A stretch of 64,000 nucleotides of DNA from Sulfurospirillum sp001602955 (GTDB lineage: Bacteria; Campylobacterota; Campylobacteria; Campylobacterales; Sulfurospirillaceae), in NCBI GenBank assembly GCA_001602955.1, contig LVAC01000003.1, positions 1-64,000 of the forward strand, in the 5' to 3' direction. Numbering within the stretch: the stretch's first letter is position 1; each line of letters opens with the position of its first letter. The translations under genes and the position numbers were made by a program. Below are positions 54,174 through 61,825 of the stretch, in pieces. The notes below the pieces were generated by a model. The model saw only the letters and a program-made list of their open reading frames with translations, was not told the DNA's origin and did no database searches.

Positions 54174-55405
54174 TGGATAGCTCCTTTTATTTCTCGCCCC
54201 ATTTCATATAAAAGGACGGCTTTTTGGTACTCTACTTCATTGAGAGCGGTTTGTAATTGGGATGTTGCATTGTATTTATCGCTTAGAGCGTCGAGATAGC
54301 TGACGTTATTGACGATACCTTGCTGGTATTTCTTTTTCACGAGTTCATAGGTCATCGAAGAAGCGGTGAGTTTGGCTCGAGCGGCTTCAATCTTGGCAAG
54401 AGCGGTTTGGTAACTGTTTTGAGCACTTTTTAACGAAGCTTTGGCTTTGCTTTTCTCGTATGAAAGTTCGCTGCTTTTAGCAAGATAATTTTTACGTGCC
54501 GCTTCGCCGGTCGCTGCGGTAGAACCGAAATCAAAGACTTTCCATTCCAAAGCCAACATAATCGTATTTTGATGATCGCCGTCGTTTTGCGCCGCAAAGT
54601 TAGGATTTTCGTAATCGTATTTGTAGCGAGAATACGTATCTTGGAGTTTGATCGTCGGCAAGTATCCTGCTTTGGCAACGTCTGCTTCGAATTTGGCACT
54701 TTGGACGTTTTGTTCCATCGCTAAAATATCGAAACGCTCGCTTGCGTTCTCAGACGTGTTTTCGAGCCGTAAAAGTGAGCCTTTTTCAACGGATACGCGC
54801 GTGCCCGTGAGGTATTCTAACGCGTTGGAAATATTATTGAGCGTATTGTCCAAACTTAAAAGATCGACGTTGGTTTGTTCGATATTGGAGACGATTTTTT
54901 GGAGTTCGTCTTCGGTCGTCGTTCCGACGGAGAGAAACTTTTCAAGACGGTAACGCTCGGCTTCGAGTTGCTCTTTTTTTTGTAAGGTCGCTTCTTTGCT
55001 CGCTAAAGTACTGAGATAATTGTAGTAATAATACACGACGTTCAAGGAGACGTTGTTTTGCGTGGAAGAGAGCGAAAACGTTGCGGAGCGTACTAAAGCT
55101 TCTTGCTGATCGAACAATGCGCCGCGTTTTCCGCCGTCGTAAATAACAAACGAAAGCGTTGCCGAACCCGTTCGGCTTTTATCGGGGTATAAGAGGCTTT
55201 CCACCTGATTGAACGTTTGATTTGCACCTAACGAGAGGCTCGGTAAGTATGAACTTTTAGTGGCATACTCTTTTTCTTGCGCGGACTCGACGCTATAGCG
55301 GGACGACTCGACAAGCTTGTTTTGCTCCGCTAAGTTTAAGAGTTCGGGCAAATTTCCCGCCATCGTCAAAAGCGGGAAAAGGCATAAAAAACTCCATTTT
55401 TGCAT
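54170..55405 (-). CDS. cmeD: TolC-family outer-membrane channel CmeD
   Basis: The 411-residue outer-membrane efflux protein (PF02321, two repeats) has a signal peptide (MQKWSFLCLFPLLTMAG) and long heptad helices. PSLSLGANQTFNQVESLLY and PTIKLQDTYSRYKYD mark the beta-strand entries of each repeat. It is the first of the pump genes, and its ATG abuts the tetR stop at 55405. The gene order OMP-adaptor-permease equals C. jejuni cmeDEF. Confidence 0.92.
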   Translation of the reverse strand: MQKWSFLCLFPLLTMAGNLPELLNLAEQNKLVESSRYSVESAQEKEYATKSSYLPSLSLGANQTFNQVESLLYPDKSRTGSATLSFVIYDGGKRGALFDQQEALVRSATFSLSSTQNNVSLNVVYYYYNYLSTLASKEATLQKKEQLEAERYRLEKFLSVGTTTEDELQKIVSNIEQTNVDLLSLDNTLNNISNALEYLTGTRVSVEKGSLLRLENTSENASERFDILAMEQNVQSAKFEADVAKAGYLPTIKLQDTYSRYKYDYENPNFAAQNDGDHQNTIMLALEWKVFDFGSTAATGEAARKNYLAKSSELSYEKSKAKASLKSAQNSYQTALAKIEAARAKLTASSMTYELVKKKYQQGIVNNVSYLDALSDKYNATSQLQTALNEVEYQKAVLLYEMGREIKGAIQ

Positions 55406-56019
55406 TAGGATTTCCTTGTATAGTATTCAAGTAAAAAAGTAATGTATCCCGTTAAAAAAGCTTGCGCTTCTTTAAAATTATAATTACCGATTTTGGCTTT
55501 GATTAAAGCACCTTCTACAAAGACGATTATCGCATTTGAGAGTTTGTCGACCTCTATCGTAGGGGTAAATTCCCCCGTATCGATTCCCTCTTGCAAACAG
55601 GTTGAAATCACTTCGTAGTCTCTTTGAAAAAAACTTTCAAAGTATTGGGTGTATAAGCCTGTTTTATCCATCAACATCGCACTGATAAAGTTTTGGTAAA
55701 GAACTAAAAGTTGTTCTTTATCGTGTTCCTCTTCACATTCCGTAAAATTGAAAAATTCCAAAATTTTTTCTTTGGCACTCATCGTCGCACAAATCCGTCG
55801 TTCGTATGCTGCTTCGTGGCGTTGTGATAACATATCCCAAATAGCAAAAATAATCTCTTCTTTATTTTTAAAGTATAAGTACACGGTTCCTTTGGCGACG
55901 CCGGCACTTTTTGCAATCTCATCGATACTGGTTTGTACAATGCCTTTGGTTGCAAAAAGAGGAATAGCGGCGCGCGCAATATCGATGCGTTTTTCTTCTT
56001 TATCGATAATTCGTGCCAT
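55405..56019 (-). CDS. TetR-family repressor of the cmeDEF operon
   Basis: The 204-residue protein has the N-terminal HTH IDEIAKSAGVAKGTVYLYFKN (about residues 30-50), a near-perfect TetR signature, and a C-terminal ligand domain. The gene overlaps cmeD by one base and AAAGGAGATAA precedes the ATG. A 21-base palindrome 12 bases upstream of its start is a likely autoregulatory operator. The C. jejuni cmeDEF locus has no adjacent TetR gene that I recall. Confidence 0.92.
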   Translation of the reverse strand: MARIIDKEEKRIDIARAAIPLFATKGIVQTSIDEIAKSAGVAKGTVYLYFKNKEEIIFAIWDMLSQRHEAAYERRICATMSAKEKILEFFNFTECEEEHDKEQLLVLYQNFISAMLMDKTGLYTQYFESFFQRDYEVISTCLQEGIDTGEFTPTIEVDKLSNAIIVFVEGALIKAKIGNYNFKEAQAFLTGYITFLLEYYTRKS

Positions 56020-56030
56020 TTATCTCCTTT

Positions 56031-56051
56031 AATGAATGACCGTCAGTCATT
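56031..56051 (-). promoter_or_regulatory. TetR-type operator upstream of tetR-cmeDEF
   Basis: AATGAATGAC and GTCAGTCATT form a palindrome around one central C with 9 of 10 matching positions. It lies between 12 and 32 bases before the tetR ATG, where binding would block transcription of the whole operon. TGACNGTCA-type palindromes are frequent TetR-family targets. Confidence 0.7.
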
Positions 56052-56131
56052 TATTTTGTGAAATGGTACATTTTTGATTTTTAAATGTCAAGAGATCGGG
56101 CAATGAAAAAGCTTACATGTAAAAAAAGTTC

Positions 56132-56662
56132 TTACATGTTAAGGAGGCGTTGATACTCTTTTTCGGTGATGATGTCTTCAGTCGAGTCGACGCGGTCAAT
56201 AAAGACTTTGCCGATGAGGTGGTCAAACTCGTGTTGAAAGAGACGCGCCAAAAATCCGTCAAAAAAAGCGTGTTGCGCTTTGCCTTCCCTATCGATGTAC
56301 GCGACTTCGACATGAGCGTGTCTCGGCACGCGCGCGCGAATCCCCGGAATACTCAAACACCCTTCCCAATCTTTCTCTTTTTCCTCGGAGAATGCAAGAA
56401 TGCGCGGATTGATCAGCGCGGTCGGTTCCATCAACGGAGCGTTGGGATAGCGTTTATTGGGAGCTGAAGCCATAATCAGCACACAAAGCGAATGTCCGAC
56501 TTGGGGTGCTGCGATTCCCGCACCTTTAGACTCTTGACATGTCGCGATCATAGCGTCGATCAGCGTTTGAATTTCAGGTGCGCGGATGTCGCGTATTTCT
56601 TTGGCATGCATGCGAATGACGGAAGAGCCCAATTGCGATATTTCTAAAATGTTCGGCATCAC
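56132..56662 (-). CDS. def: Peptide deformylase
   Basis: The 176-residue metalloenzyme removes formyl from N-terminal Met. All three motifs are present: GIAAPQVG, EGCLSIPG and QHEFDHLIGKVF (Cys plus two His bind iron). Length is standard. It lies 7 bases after a DinB-like gene. TTACATGTTA is at its C-terminal end. Confidence 0.96.
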   Translation of the reverse strand: MMPNILEISQLGSSVIRMHAKEIRDIRAPEIQTLIDAMIATCQESKGAGIAAPQVGHSLCVLIMASAPNKRYPNAPLMEPTALINPRILAFSEEKEKDWEGCLSIPGIRARVPRHAHVEVAYIDREGKAQHAFFDGFLARLFQHEFDHLIGKVFIDRVDSTEDIITEKEYQRLLNM

Positions 56663-56669
56663 TGTTTCT

Positions 56670-57137
56670 TTAATCTTTTAACAATGCGACGATTTCGTCA
56701 AGATGGAGTTTGAAATGTCTTGGAAAATCAACGATCATCGCTTCTAAAGAAATTCGCTCGTTCAATGCGCTAATCCACTCGTTTTGGAGCTTTGTTTCAT
56801 CGACGTTTTTAATGACATGGGCAACGTGTTTAGCGGTCGCTTTCAGTAACGCTTGCAAATCTTCCCAATCGTAGGCATTGTAGGCTTGAAGTTTGATCCA
56901 CAAGTCGTTTTTACCGAGATTGGCATAATCGGGAAAGATCAACGGACTGCTTTGATACTGTAAATGAACGATGCGATGGGTATTGTTCGACGCCGAATCG
57001 CACAGATGCCCGACAATTTGCTTGATCGTACGATGCTGTGCGTTGGTTTTGGTCGCAACCGTGTTGATGTCCGCCTTTTTTAATATCTCTTCCAATGTAC
57101 CCAGTAGCGTCAATATCGCGTCGCCGATTTTTTCCAT
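56670..57137 (-). CDS. DinB-like four-helix protein
   Basis: The 155-residue protein has helices and spaced histidines (QHRTIKQIVGHLCDSASNNT, then DFPRHFKLHLDEI) in the pattern of the DinB/YfiT superfamily, which often binds metals and thiols such as bacillithiol or acts in stress. The start at 57137 follows AGGAGAAGCA; the frame is open 15 more codons without support. The specific reaction is unknown. Probably co-transcribed with def. Confidence 0.7.
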   Translation of the reverse strand: MEKIGDAILTLLGTLEEILKKADINTVATKTNAQHRTIKQIVGHLCDSASNNTHRIVHLQYQSSPLIFPDYANLGKNDLWIKLQAYNAYDWEDLQALLKATAKHVAHVIKNVDETKLQNEWISALNERISLEAMIVDFPRHFKLHLDEIVALLKD

Positions 57138-57203
57138 TGCTTCTCCTGACTCGTTTGCGTGTTCAATCATAACCCGAGACAACTTAAAAATGAAGAAAAG
57201 AAA

Positions 57204-57629
57204 CTAAAACGGCTTAACGATGCTCAGCAGTATGATAACCGCCGTAGTGATCTCTGGAATGACGCGAAAAAGCTTGTAAAACCGCACGTTTTGAGGGATA
57301 CCTTCTTGCTCAAATCGACGTATCAATTTTTTACATGTAACGTGATAGACCACCATGCCCGCAACCAATACAAGTTTAAGATGCAACCACCCTCCGCTTT
57401 GAAGTAGATGCGGATTGAGGTAGAGTAAAATTGCCCCGAATTTGATTGAGAAAAGCATCGCAACCGTACCGACTTTAAAGAGACTGTTCTCTTGAAGCGC
57501 GACGGTTGCATGGGCATTTTGGGGTGCATTGATATGATAGACGAAAAGTTTTGGCAGATACACCAGCATGATCATCCATGTCGCAACGGCGATAACGTGC
57601 AATGACAGAACGAGACTGTAAGCGTTCAT
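57204..57629 (-). CDS. hemJ: Protoporphyrinogen IX oxidase HemJ
   Basis: The 141-residue four-span membrane protein of the UPF0093/TIGR00701 family performs the penultimate step of haem synthesis in bacteria lacking HemG/HemY. LHVIAVATWMIMLVYLPKLF with YHIN (haem-ligand His near residue 10 and a later one) and GGWLHLKLVLVAGMVVYH are characteristic. A TTACATGTAA copy (57331) is read as VTCK in the third loop. Confidence 0.92.
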   Translation of the reverse strand: MNAYSLVLSLHVIAVATWMIMLVYLPKLFVYHINAPQNAHATVALQENSLFKVGTVAMLFSIKFGAILLYLNPHLLQSGGWLHLKLVLVAGMVVYHVTCKKLIRRFEQEGIPQNVRFYKLFRVIPEITTAVIILLSIVKPF

Positions 57630-57717
57630 TTGAATTCCTTAAGCAAGATTTAGAGCCCTTAGTATATAATCTGCTTTAAAAATTTAAGTGACATTTTACG
57701 ACTCTAAGGATGACATT

Positions 57718-58755
57718 TTGCAATCGGAAGATTTGAGACAAGCGCCTGCGGAAGCTTTTTTATTTATTCTCTCGTTTTTAACCAAGCAGTATGCCTTTGA
57801 TGCAACGCCCTTCCTTAACGAGCGCGGCATTATGCTTAAAGATTTACCTGTAAAAGGTGCAAAAATCAACGCCGCATACTTGCACGATCTTATCGATGAA
57901 GCGCTTACTCGCACAGGTGATGCGGGGTTGTTGTTTACTTTTGCCGAGTCTGTCACACCCAACAATTTGGGCATTTTAGGCTATTTGTTACTACATTCAA
58001 GCAGTGTGGAAGACGCCATCGTGAAGTTGTGCCGTTACTATCCGCTTGTTGGGAAGACGCTCAAACCCATCTTTACAAAAGAAGATGGCGTCTACAAACT
58101 GACCCTGCTCATTCACAAAGAGGGTGAGATGTATCATCTTGAAAAGTACAGCGCGGAGATTCACCTCAGTGCGATGCTTCATCTCATCAACAAAATCATC
58201 CCCAAACCCATCTTCCCCATACGCACGACATTTAGGCATGCTAAACCTTTACATGTAAAAGCATACCAGAACGTTTTTGGGCAGAATATCGTTTTTGATG
58301 AGGTGGAAAACGCCCTCTTCTTCGACAAGACGCAACTCTCAATGAAAACCAGCTATGACAATCCTTACCTGCTTCGTGTCTTTGAAAAAGAGGCGGAACA
58401 GAGCTTGGGTATGAGCGTGCATGGAAGCCTCAAAGAGCAAGTCTTGGGCTACATTCTCATCGCTACGGGTGAGCTTGATGTTTCGCTTGAGAGTGTTGCG
58501 CAAAAAGTGGGGTTGCACCCACGAACGCTTCAAAAAAAGCTCAAAGAGGAAAACAGCAGTTTTGTCGAACTTTTAGGCGAGGTGCGCCAAAAGTTAGCGG
58601 CGCATTATCTCCAAAAGGGTCTTGGCATCGCGACCATTGCGACATACTTGGGTTATGCTGAGCCAAGCCCGTTTTTAAGGGCATTTAAGAAGTGGTTTGC
58701 CATGACGCCCAAAGCGTGGGTCGCTTTACATGTAAAAGGAAATGAGCATGCCTAA
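57718..58755 (+). CDS. AraC-family transcriptional regulator (Arabinose_bd N-terminal domain)
   Basis: The 345-residue protein has an N-terminal ligand domain of the PF12625 type (about 20-210; LGYLLLHSSSVEDAIVKLCR) and a C-terminal AraC HTH pair: VSLESVAQKVGLHPRTLQKK and IATIATYLGYAEPSPFLRAF. TTG 57718 is preferred because AAGGATGACATT precedes it; a GTG lies 30 bases upstream. Two TTACATGTAA copies (58249, 58726) are both read as LHVK. It overlaps the pentapeptide gene, which it may regulate. Confidence 0.87.
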   Translation: MQSEDLRQAPAEAFLFILSFLTKQYAFDATPFLNERGIMLKDLPVKGAKINAAYLHDLIDEALTRTGDAGLLFTFAESVTPNNLGILGYLLLHSSSVEDAIVKLCRYYPLVGKTLKPIFTKEDGVYKLTLLIHKEGEMYHLEKYSAEIHLSAMLHLINKIIPKPIFPIRTTFRHAKPLHVKAYQNVFGQNIVFDEVENALFFDKTQLSMKTSYDNPYLLRVFEKEAEQSLGMSVHGSLKEQVLGYILIATGELDVSLESVAQKVGLHPRTLQKKLKEENSSFVELLGEVRQKLAAHYLQKGLGIATIATYLGYAEPSPFLRAFKKWFAMTPKAWVALHVKGNEHA

Positions 58756-59353
58756 CATCGCTATCGTCGATCATTTGGACTGTTTTGCCGAACGTTTTGA
58801 GGGCGTTGATTTGCACGCAAAGCGTGTCAATAAAGCCGAATTTGAGGAGTGCACGTTTGTCTCGTGCGACTTTAGCGAAACGTTTTTCTACGCGTGCCGT
58901 TTCATCGACTGTCATTTTGAAAACTGCAACCTCAGTGTTATGAAACTGACCGACACCAAACTTTCCAATACGGCATTTACGAGCTGTAAAATGAATGGCA
59001 TCGACTGGTGCATGGCAAACTGGAAAAGCTTGCTAAACCCAGCACCGCTCAAATTTGACGAATGCATTGTGGATGACAGTAACTTTTTTGGGCTTTTGAT
59101 GGAAGGGCTTGTCATGAAAGCGTGTCGCGCCAAAGAGGTCGACTTTCGCTCCGCCCTACTTTCTCGTGCCAATTTCGCTGGAACCGACTTTAAAGGCGCG
59201 CTGTTTCACCAAACCCATCTGGAAAACGCCAACTTCACAGACGCCATCAACACCCGCATCGACCTTCGCACCAACCACCTCAAAGGCGCCATCTTCAGCC
59301 GTTTTGAAGCACTTAGTTTACTTGAGACGATGGGGATTGTGTTGGTGGATTGA
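58748..59353 (+). CDS. Qnr-like pentapeptide-repeat protein
   Basis: The 201-residue protein forms a right-handed quadrilateral beta-helix: repeats such as CTFVSCDFSETFFYACRFID and ANFAGTDFKGALFHQTHLEN. A central hydrophilic insertion is at about 90-110. The end ALSLLETMGIVLVD resembles the C-terminal dimerisation end of Qnr proteins (LLEPLGVIVLPD), and overall size is close to Qnr (about 218). Qnr proteins protect DNA gyrase from quinolones; whether this one does is unknown. ATG 58748 follows AAAAGGAAATGAGC and overlaps the araC gene by 8 bases. Confidence 0.82.
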   Translation: MPNIAIVDHLDCFAERFEGVDLHAKRVNKAEFEECTFVSCDFSETFFYACRFIDCHFENCNLSVMKLTDTKLSNTAFTSCKMNGIDWCMANWKSLLNPAPLKFDECIVDDSNFFGLLMEGLVMKACRAKEVDFRSALLSRANFAGTDFKGALFHQTHLENANFTDAINTRIDLRTNHLKGAIFSRFEALSLLETMGIVLVD

Positions 59354-59359
59354 GATAGT

Positions 59360-60229
59360 TTAACTTTGAATTTTTCCTTCATTTAGCATATTAGTAAAAG
59401 AATGATGTCCAGTAAAGTCTCTAACTACGAATGAATTGATATATTGCGCTAAAACATAGCCATCCCATAATTCTAGTAAAGTTAGGGTTTGTTCTCTATA
59501 TCGAGCTTCGATATTCGGTAACATTCTTAATCTATCTTTCAATATATTGAGGTGTTCATTACTTGATATTTTAATTGTTTCATCAAGGAGTTTAGAGAGA
59601 TTATGACCAAAATCTTTAGCTTCTTTTTCAGTTAAGTCTCGTTTTAATGCAAGATATGCTTTTAAACTATTTTCTACAGCCGTCCTACAATTCAGGATAG
59701 CTCTCTTTTGGACGGGAAGGCTTAGAAGATTATTGGTTGCAGATTGTAATTCTTCATTTGCAGAAAGTAAAAGACTTTTTCCAAAAGAATTTATATCAGT
59801 TTTTTGACAGAGTTCTGAAAAGCCCATCGAATAGTCAAGGCAGTCTGACCAAAATGCAATATAATCCAATTTTTGTTTATCATTTTTTAAAATTTTTTCT
59901 TTGTCACTAGCAGACATCTCTTTCAAGCTCTCAAGTAAATTTAGTTCTACTGTTCCAAAAAAAATAGGAATTGAAAGTTCCCAAAATTGTGCATCATAAT
60001 AGTATACAGATGTATAAAGACTTCCTATACTATAGGCACCATCTTTTGCTCTTTTTTCAAACCAATCAAAAATATATTTTGCAAAATCTGATGACAAATT
60101 TATAGGTTTGTTAATTGCGGTAGAGTATCTGGAAATAAACTCAAATGGTCTTTTCTTATGTTCAATATGGTTTTGTTTAAATTCTTCATTGAGTGTTTCT
60201 AAATACTCTTCAAGATTAATATTAACCAT
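59360..60229 (-). CDS. HEPN-like protein of unknown function
   Basis: The 289-residue protein is AT-rich and unlike its neighbours in codon use. The segment RAILNCRTAVENSLKAYLAL followed by EAKDFGHNLSKLLDE has the helical pattern of HEPN domains. Near the C-terminus, VVRDFTGHHSF fits the RX4-6H nuclease motif. HEPN proteins often act as RNases in toxin or abortive-infection systems. No nucleotidyltransferase (MNT) antitoxin gene is adjacent. The assignment is from pattern only. Confidence 0.6.
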   Translation of the reverse strand: MVNINLEEYLETLNEEFKQNHIEHKKRPFEFISRYSTAINKPINLSSDFAKYIFDWFEKRAKDGAYSIGSLYTSVYYYDAQFWELSIPIFFGTVELNLLESLKEMSASDKEKILKNDKQKLDYIAFWSDCLDYSMGFSELCQKTDINSFGKSLLLSANEELQSATNNLLSLPVQKRAILNCRTAVENSLKAYLALKRDLTEKEAKDFGHNLSKLLDETIKISSNEHLNILKDRLRMLPNIEARYREQTLTLLELWDGYVLAQYINSFVVRDFTGHHSFTNMLNEGKIQS

Positions 60230-60254
60230 TTATAAATTTTCCACCATTGATAAA

Positions 60255-60593
60255 TTACTCATACCTCTTCCCATTATATTCCAAAAAGCCGCCATTGTGG
60301 TGATTGCGTGGGTCGTGGTGTGTCCAGTGGACGACGCCGCCTTTGTCATTGGTTTCCAAGTCACCGCAAAAATTGACAACTCCACCCTCTTGCAAGGGTG
60401 TAACTTTAGGCGCAATGTCGATGTTGTGAGCGATTAAGAGCGTTTTGCCCGATGCGAGTTTGAGGATAAAACGCTGATGGCGACTGCCTACGTTGTCGTC
60501 GCTTAAGAGTTTCACGACCTTTCCCGAGTCGCACATCGGCGTGCCAGCGAAGAGGTTTAAGCCTATGAGGAAGAAGAGCATTGTTTTTTTCAT
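60255..60593 (-). CDS. DUF3465-family secreted protein
   Basis: The 112-residue protein has a signal peptide (MKKTMLFFLIGLNLFAG) and the conserved DUF3465 core: HQRFILKLASGKTLLIAHNI, then VVHWTHHDPRNHHNGGFL and YNGKRY. The histidine-rich HWTHHDP suggests metal or nucleic-acid binding, but the family function is not established. It is a single gene between the HEPN-like gene and a pseudouridine synthase. Confidence 0.85.
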   Translation of the reverse strand: MKKTMLFFLIGLNLFAGTPMCDSGKVVKLLSDDNVGSRHQRFILKLASGKTLLIAHNIDIAPKVTPLQEGGVVNFCGDLETNDKGGVVHWTHHDPRNHHNGGFLEYNGKRYE

Positions 60594-60662
60594 TTTATCC
60601 CTTGTCTTTGTTGTTTGTATCTTACATGTCGGTATTTAAAGCGAAACGGTCGCGTTTTGATG

Positions 60663-61241
60663 TTACCCGAGCTTCTTTAAAAGATTCTTCTCTTCTTCCG
60701 TGCTTAGGAAACGCCATGCGCCGATGGGAACGTCCAGTTCAAAAGAGCCGATATGCGTGCGCGTGAGTTCCAAAACTTTTAAGGGCGTGCCGAATTTCGG
60801 GTCTTTGAGTGCTCCGAAAAGGCGACGAATGTGGCGGTTTTTTCCCTCGTCGATTTGAACCCGAAGTTTTGTTTTCGCACCGCCCATGCCGATTTTTTCG
60901 ACTTTAAGTGCTTTGAGTAAACCCTCAGGGCTTTGCACGCCCTTGAGTGCTTGGGCAATATGTTCGTCCGTGACATGCCCTCGCACCCAAATCTCATACG
61001 TTTTGATGCAATGCCCCGGTTGGGTCAGTGCGTTGCCGATCTGCCCGTCGGTTGTAAAAAGCAACAATCCTTTAGAGTCAAGATCGAGCCGTCCGATGGG
61101 CATCCAACCCTCGGTATACGCCCATTCGGGCAAGAGGTCATAAACGGTTTTGCGTCCGAGATCGTCAGAGCGCGTGACCAGATAGCCTTTGGGTTTGTTT
61201 AAAACTAAGAGTTTTTGTGAATCGTTCGTAGTGAGAGGCAT
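60663..61241 (-). CDS. RsuA/RluE-family rRNA pseudouridine synthase
   Basis: The 192-residue enzyme modifies a uridine in rRNA. The catalytic motif GRLDLDSKGLLLFT (Asp at about residue 53) and QIDEGKNRHIRRLFGAL define the RsuA/RluE/RluF group. It lacks an N-terminal S4 domain, as in RluE. The exact rRNA target cannot be read from the sequence. Confidence 0.9.
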   Translation of the reverse strand: MPLTTNDSQKLLVLNKPKGYLVTRSDDLGRKTVYDLLPEWAYTEGWMPIGRLDLDSKGLLLFTTDGQIGNALTQPGHCIKTYEIWVRGHVTDEHIAQALKGVQSPEGLLKALKVEKIGMGGAKTKLRVQIDEGKNRHIRRLFGALKDPKFGTPLKVLELTRTHIGSFELDVPIGAWRFLSTEEEKNLLKKLG

Positions 61242-61295
61242 CAGGAATATTCCCCGTATTAAAAAAAATGTCGCGTAGCATTAGGTATGTGAAGT

Positions 61296-61320
61296 AAGGG
61301 TAAACGGTACGCTTACCCTT
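61296..61320. repeat. Inverted repeat downstream of nikR
   Basis: AAGGGTAA (61296-61303) and TTACCCTT (61313-61320) are exact complements with a 9-base spacer, 14 bases after the nikR stop. It may act as a terminator or processing hairpin, but no T-tract follows on the nikR strand. Confidence 0.4.
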
Positions 61321-61333
61321 TACGATCAAAGAT

Positions 61334-61747
61334 TTACGAAGCGGGAATCGACGCTTCGATGAGTTTACAGAATTTGACGCCTTTAAGTCCGGCGATTTTT
61401 TGCGCAAAATCTTTAATATCGGAGACTTTTCCCGTCACCATAACCGTTTCTAAACAGTTTTCATGCGTAACATGTACGTGCGTATTGCACATGATATGCA
61501 CTTTGGCGTCGTGTTGAATCTCTAAAATTTTTTGGACCAATTCGTTTTGATGATGCGTGTAAATCATAGCTAAAACGCCGATAACGTCGCTACCGTCGTC
61601 TTGCCAATCGTCTTTAACGATTTTTTCTCGGATTAAATCTCTTGTAAATTCACTGCGAGACGCATACCCTTGTACGTCCACCTTTTTATCCAGCTCTTCT
61701 AAAAGCTTTTCCGGCAAAGAGACGCTAAATCGAATAATTTTATCCAT
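61334..61747 (-). CDS. nikR: Nickel-responsive regulator NikR
   Basis: The 137-residue repressor or activator has a ribbon-helix-helix N-terminus (RFSVSLPEKLLEELDKKV, SRSEFTRDLIREK) and an ACT-like nickel domain. The nickel ligands are visible in HHQNEL and CNTHVHVTHENCLE (His, His, Cys plus the partner His). It lies next to hypF, so nickel supply and [NiFe]-hydrogenase maturation are genetically linked here. Confidence 0.96.
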   Translation of the reverse strand: MDKIIRFSVSLPEKLLEELDKKVDVQGYASRSEFTRDLIREKIVKDDWQDDGSDVIGVLAMIYTHHQNELVQKILEIQHDAKVHIMCNTHVHVTHENCLETVMVTGKVSDIKDFAQKIAGLKGVKFCKLIEASIPAS

Positions 61748-61825
61748 AGTGTATCCTTTAAAATAACATTCATAACGATTCTAATCAGATTATTCTTTAA
61801 TTATTGCATAATAAAAATATTAATG

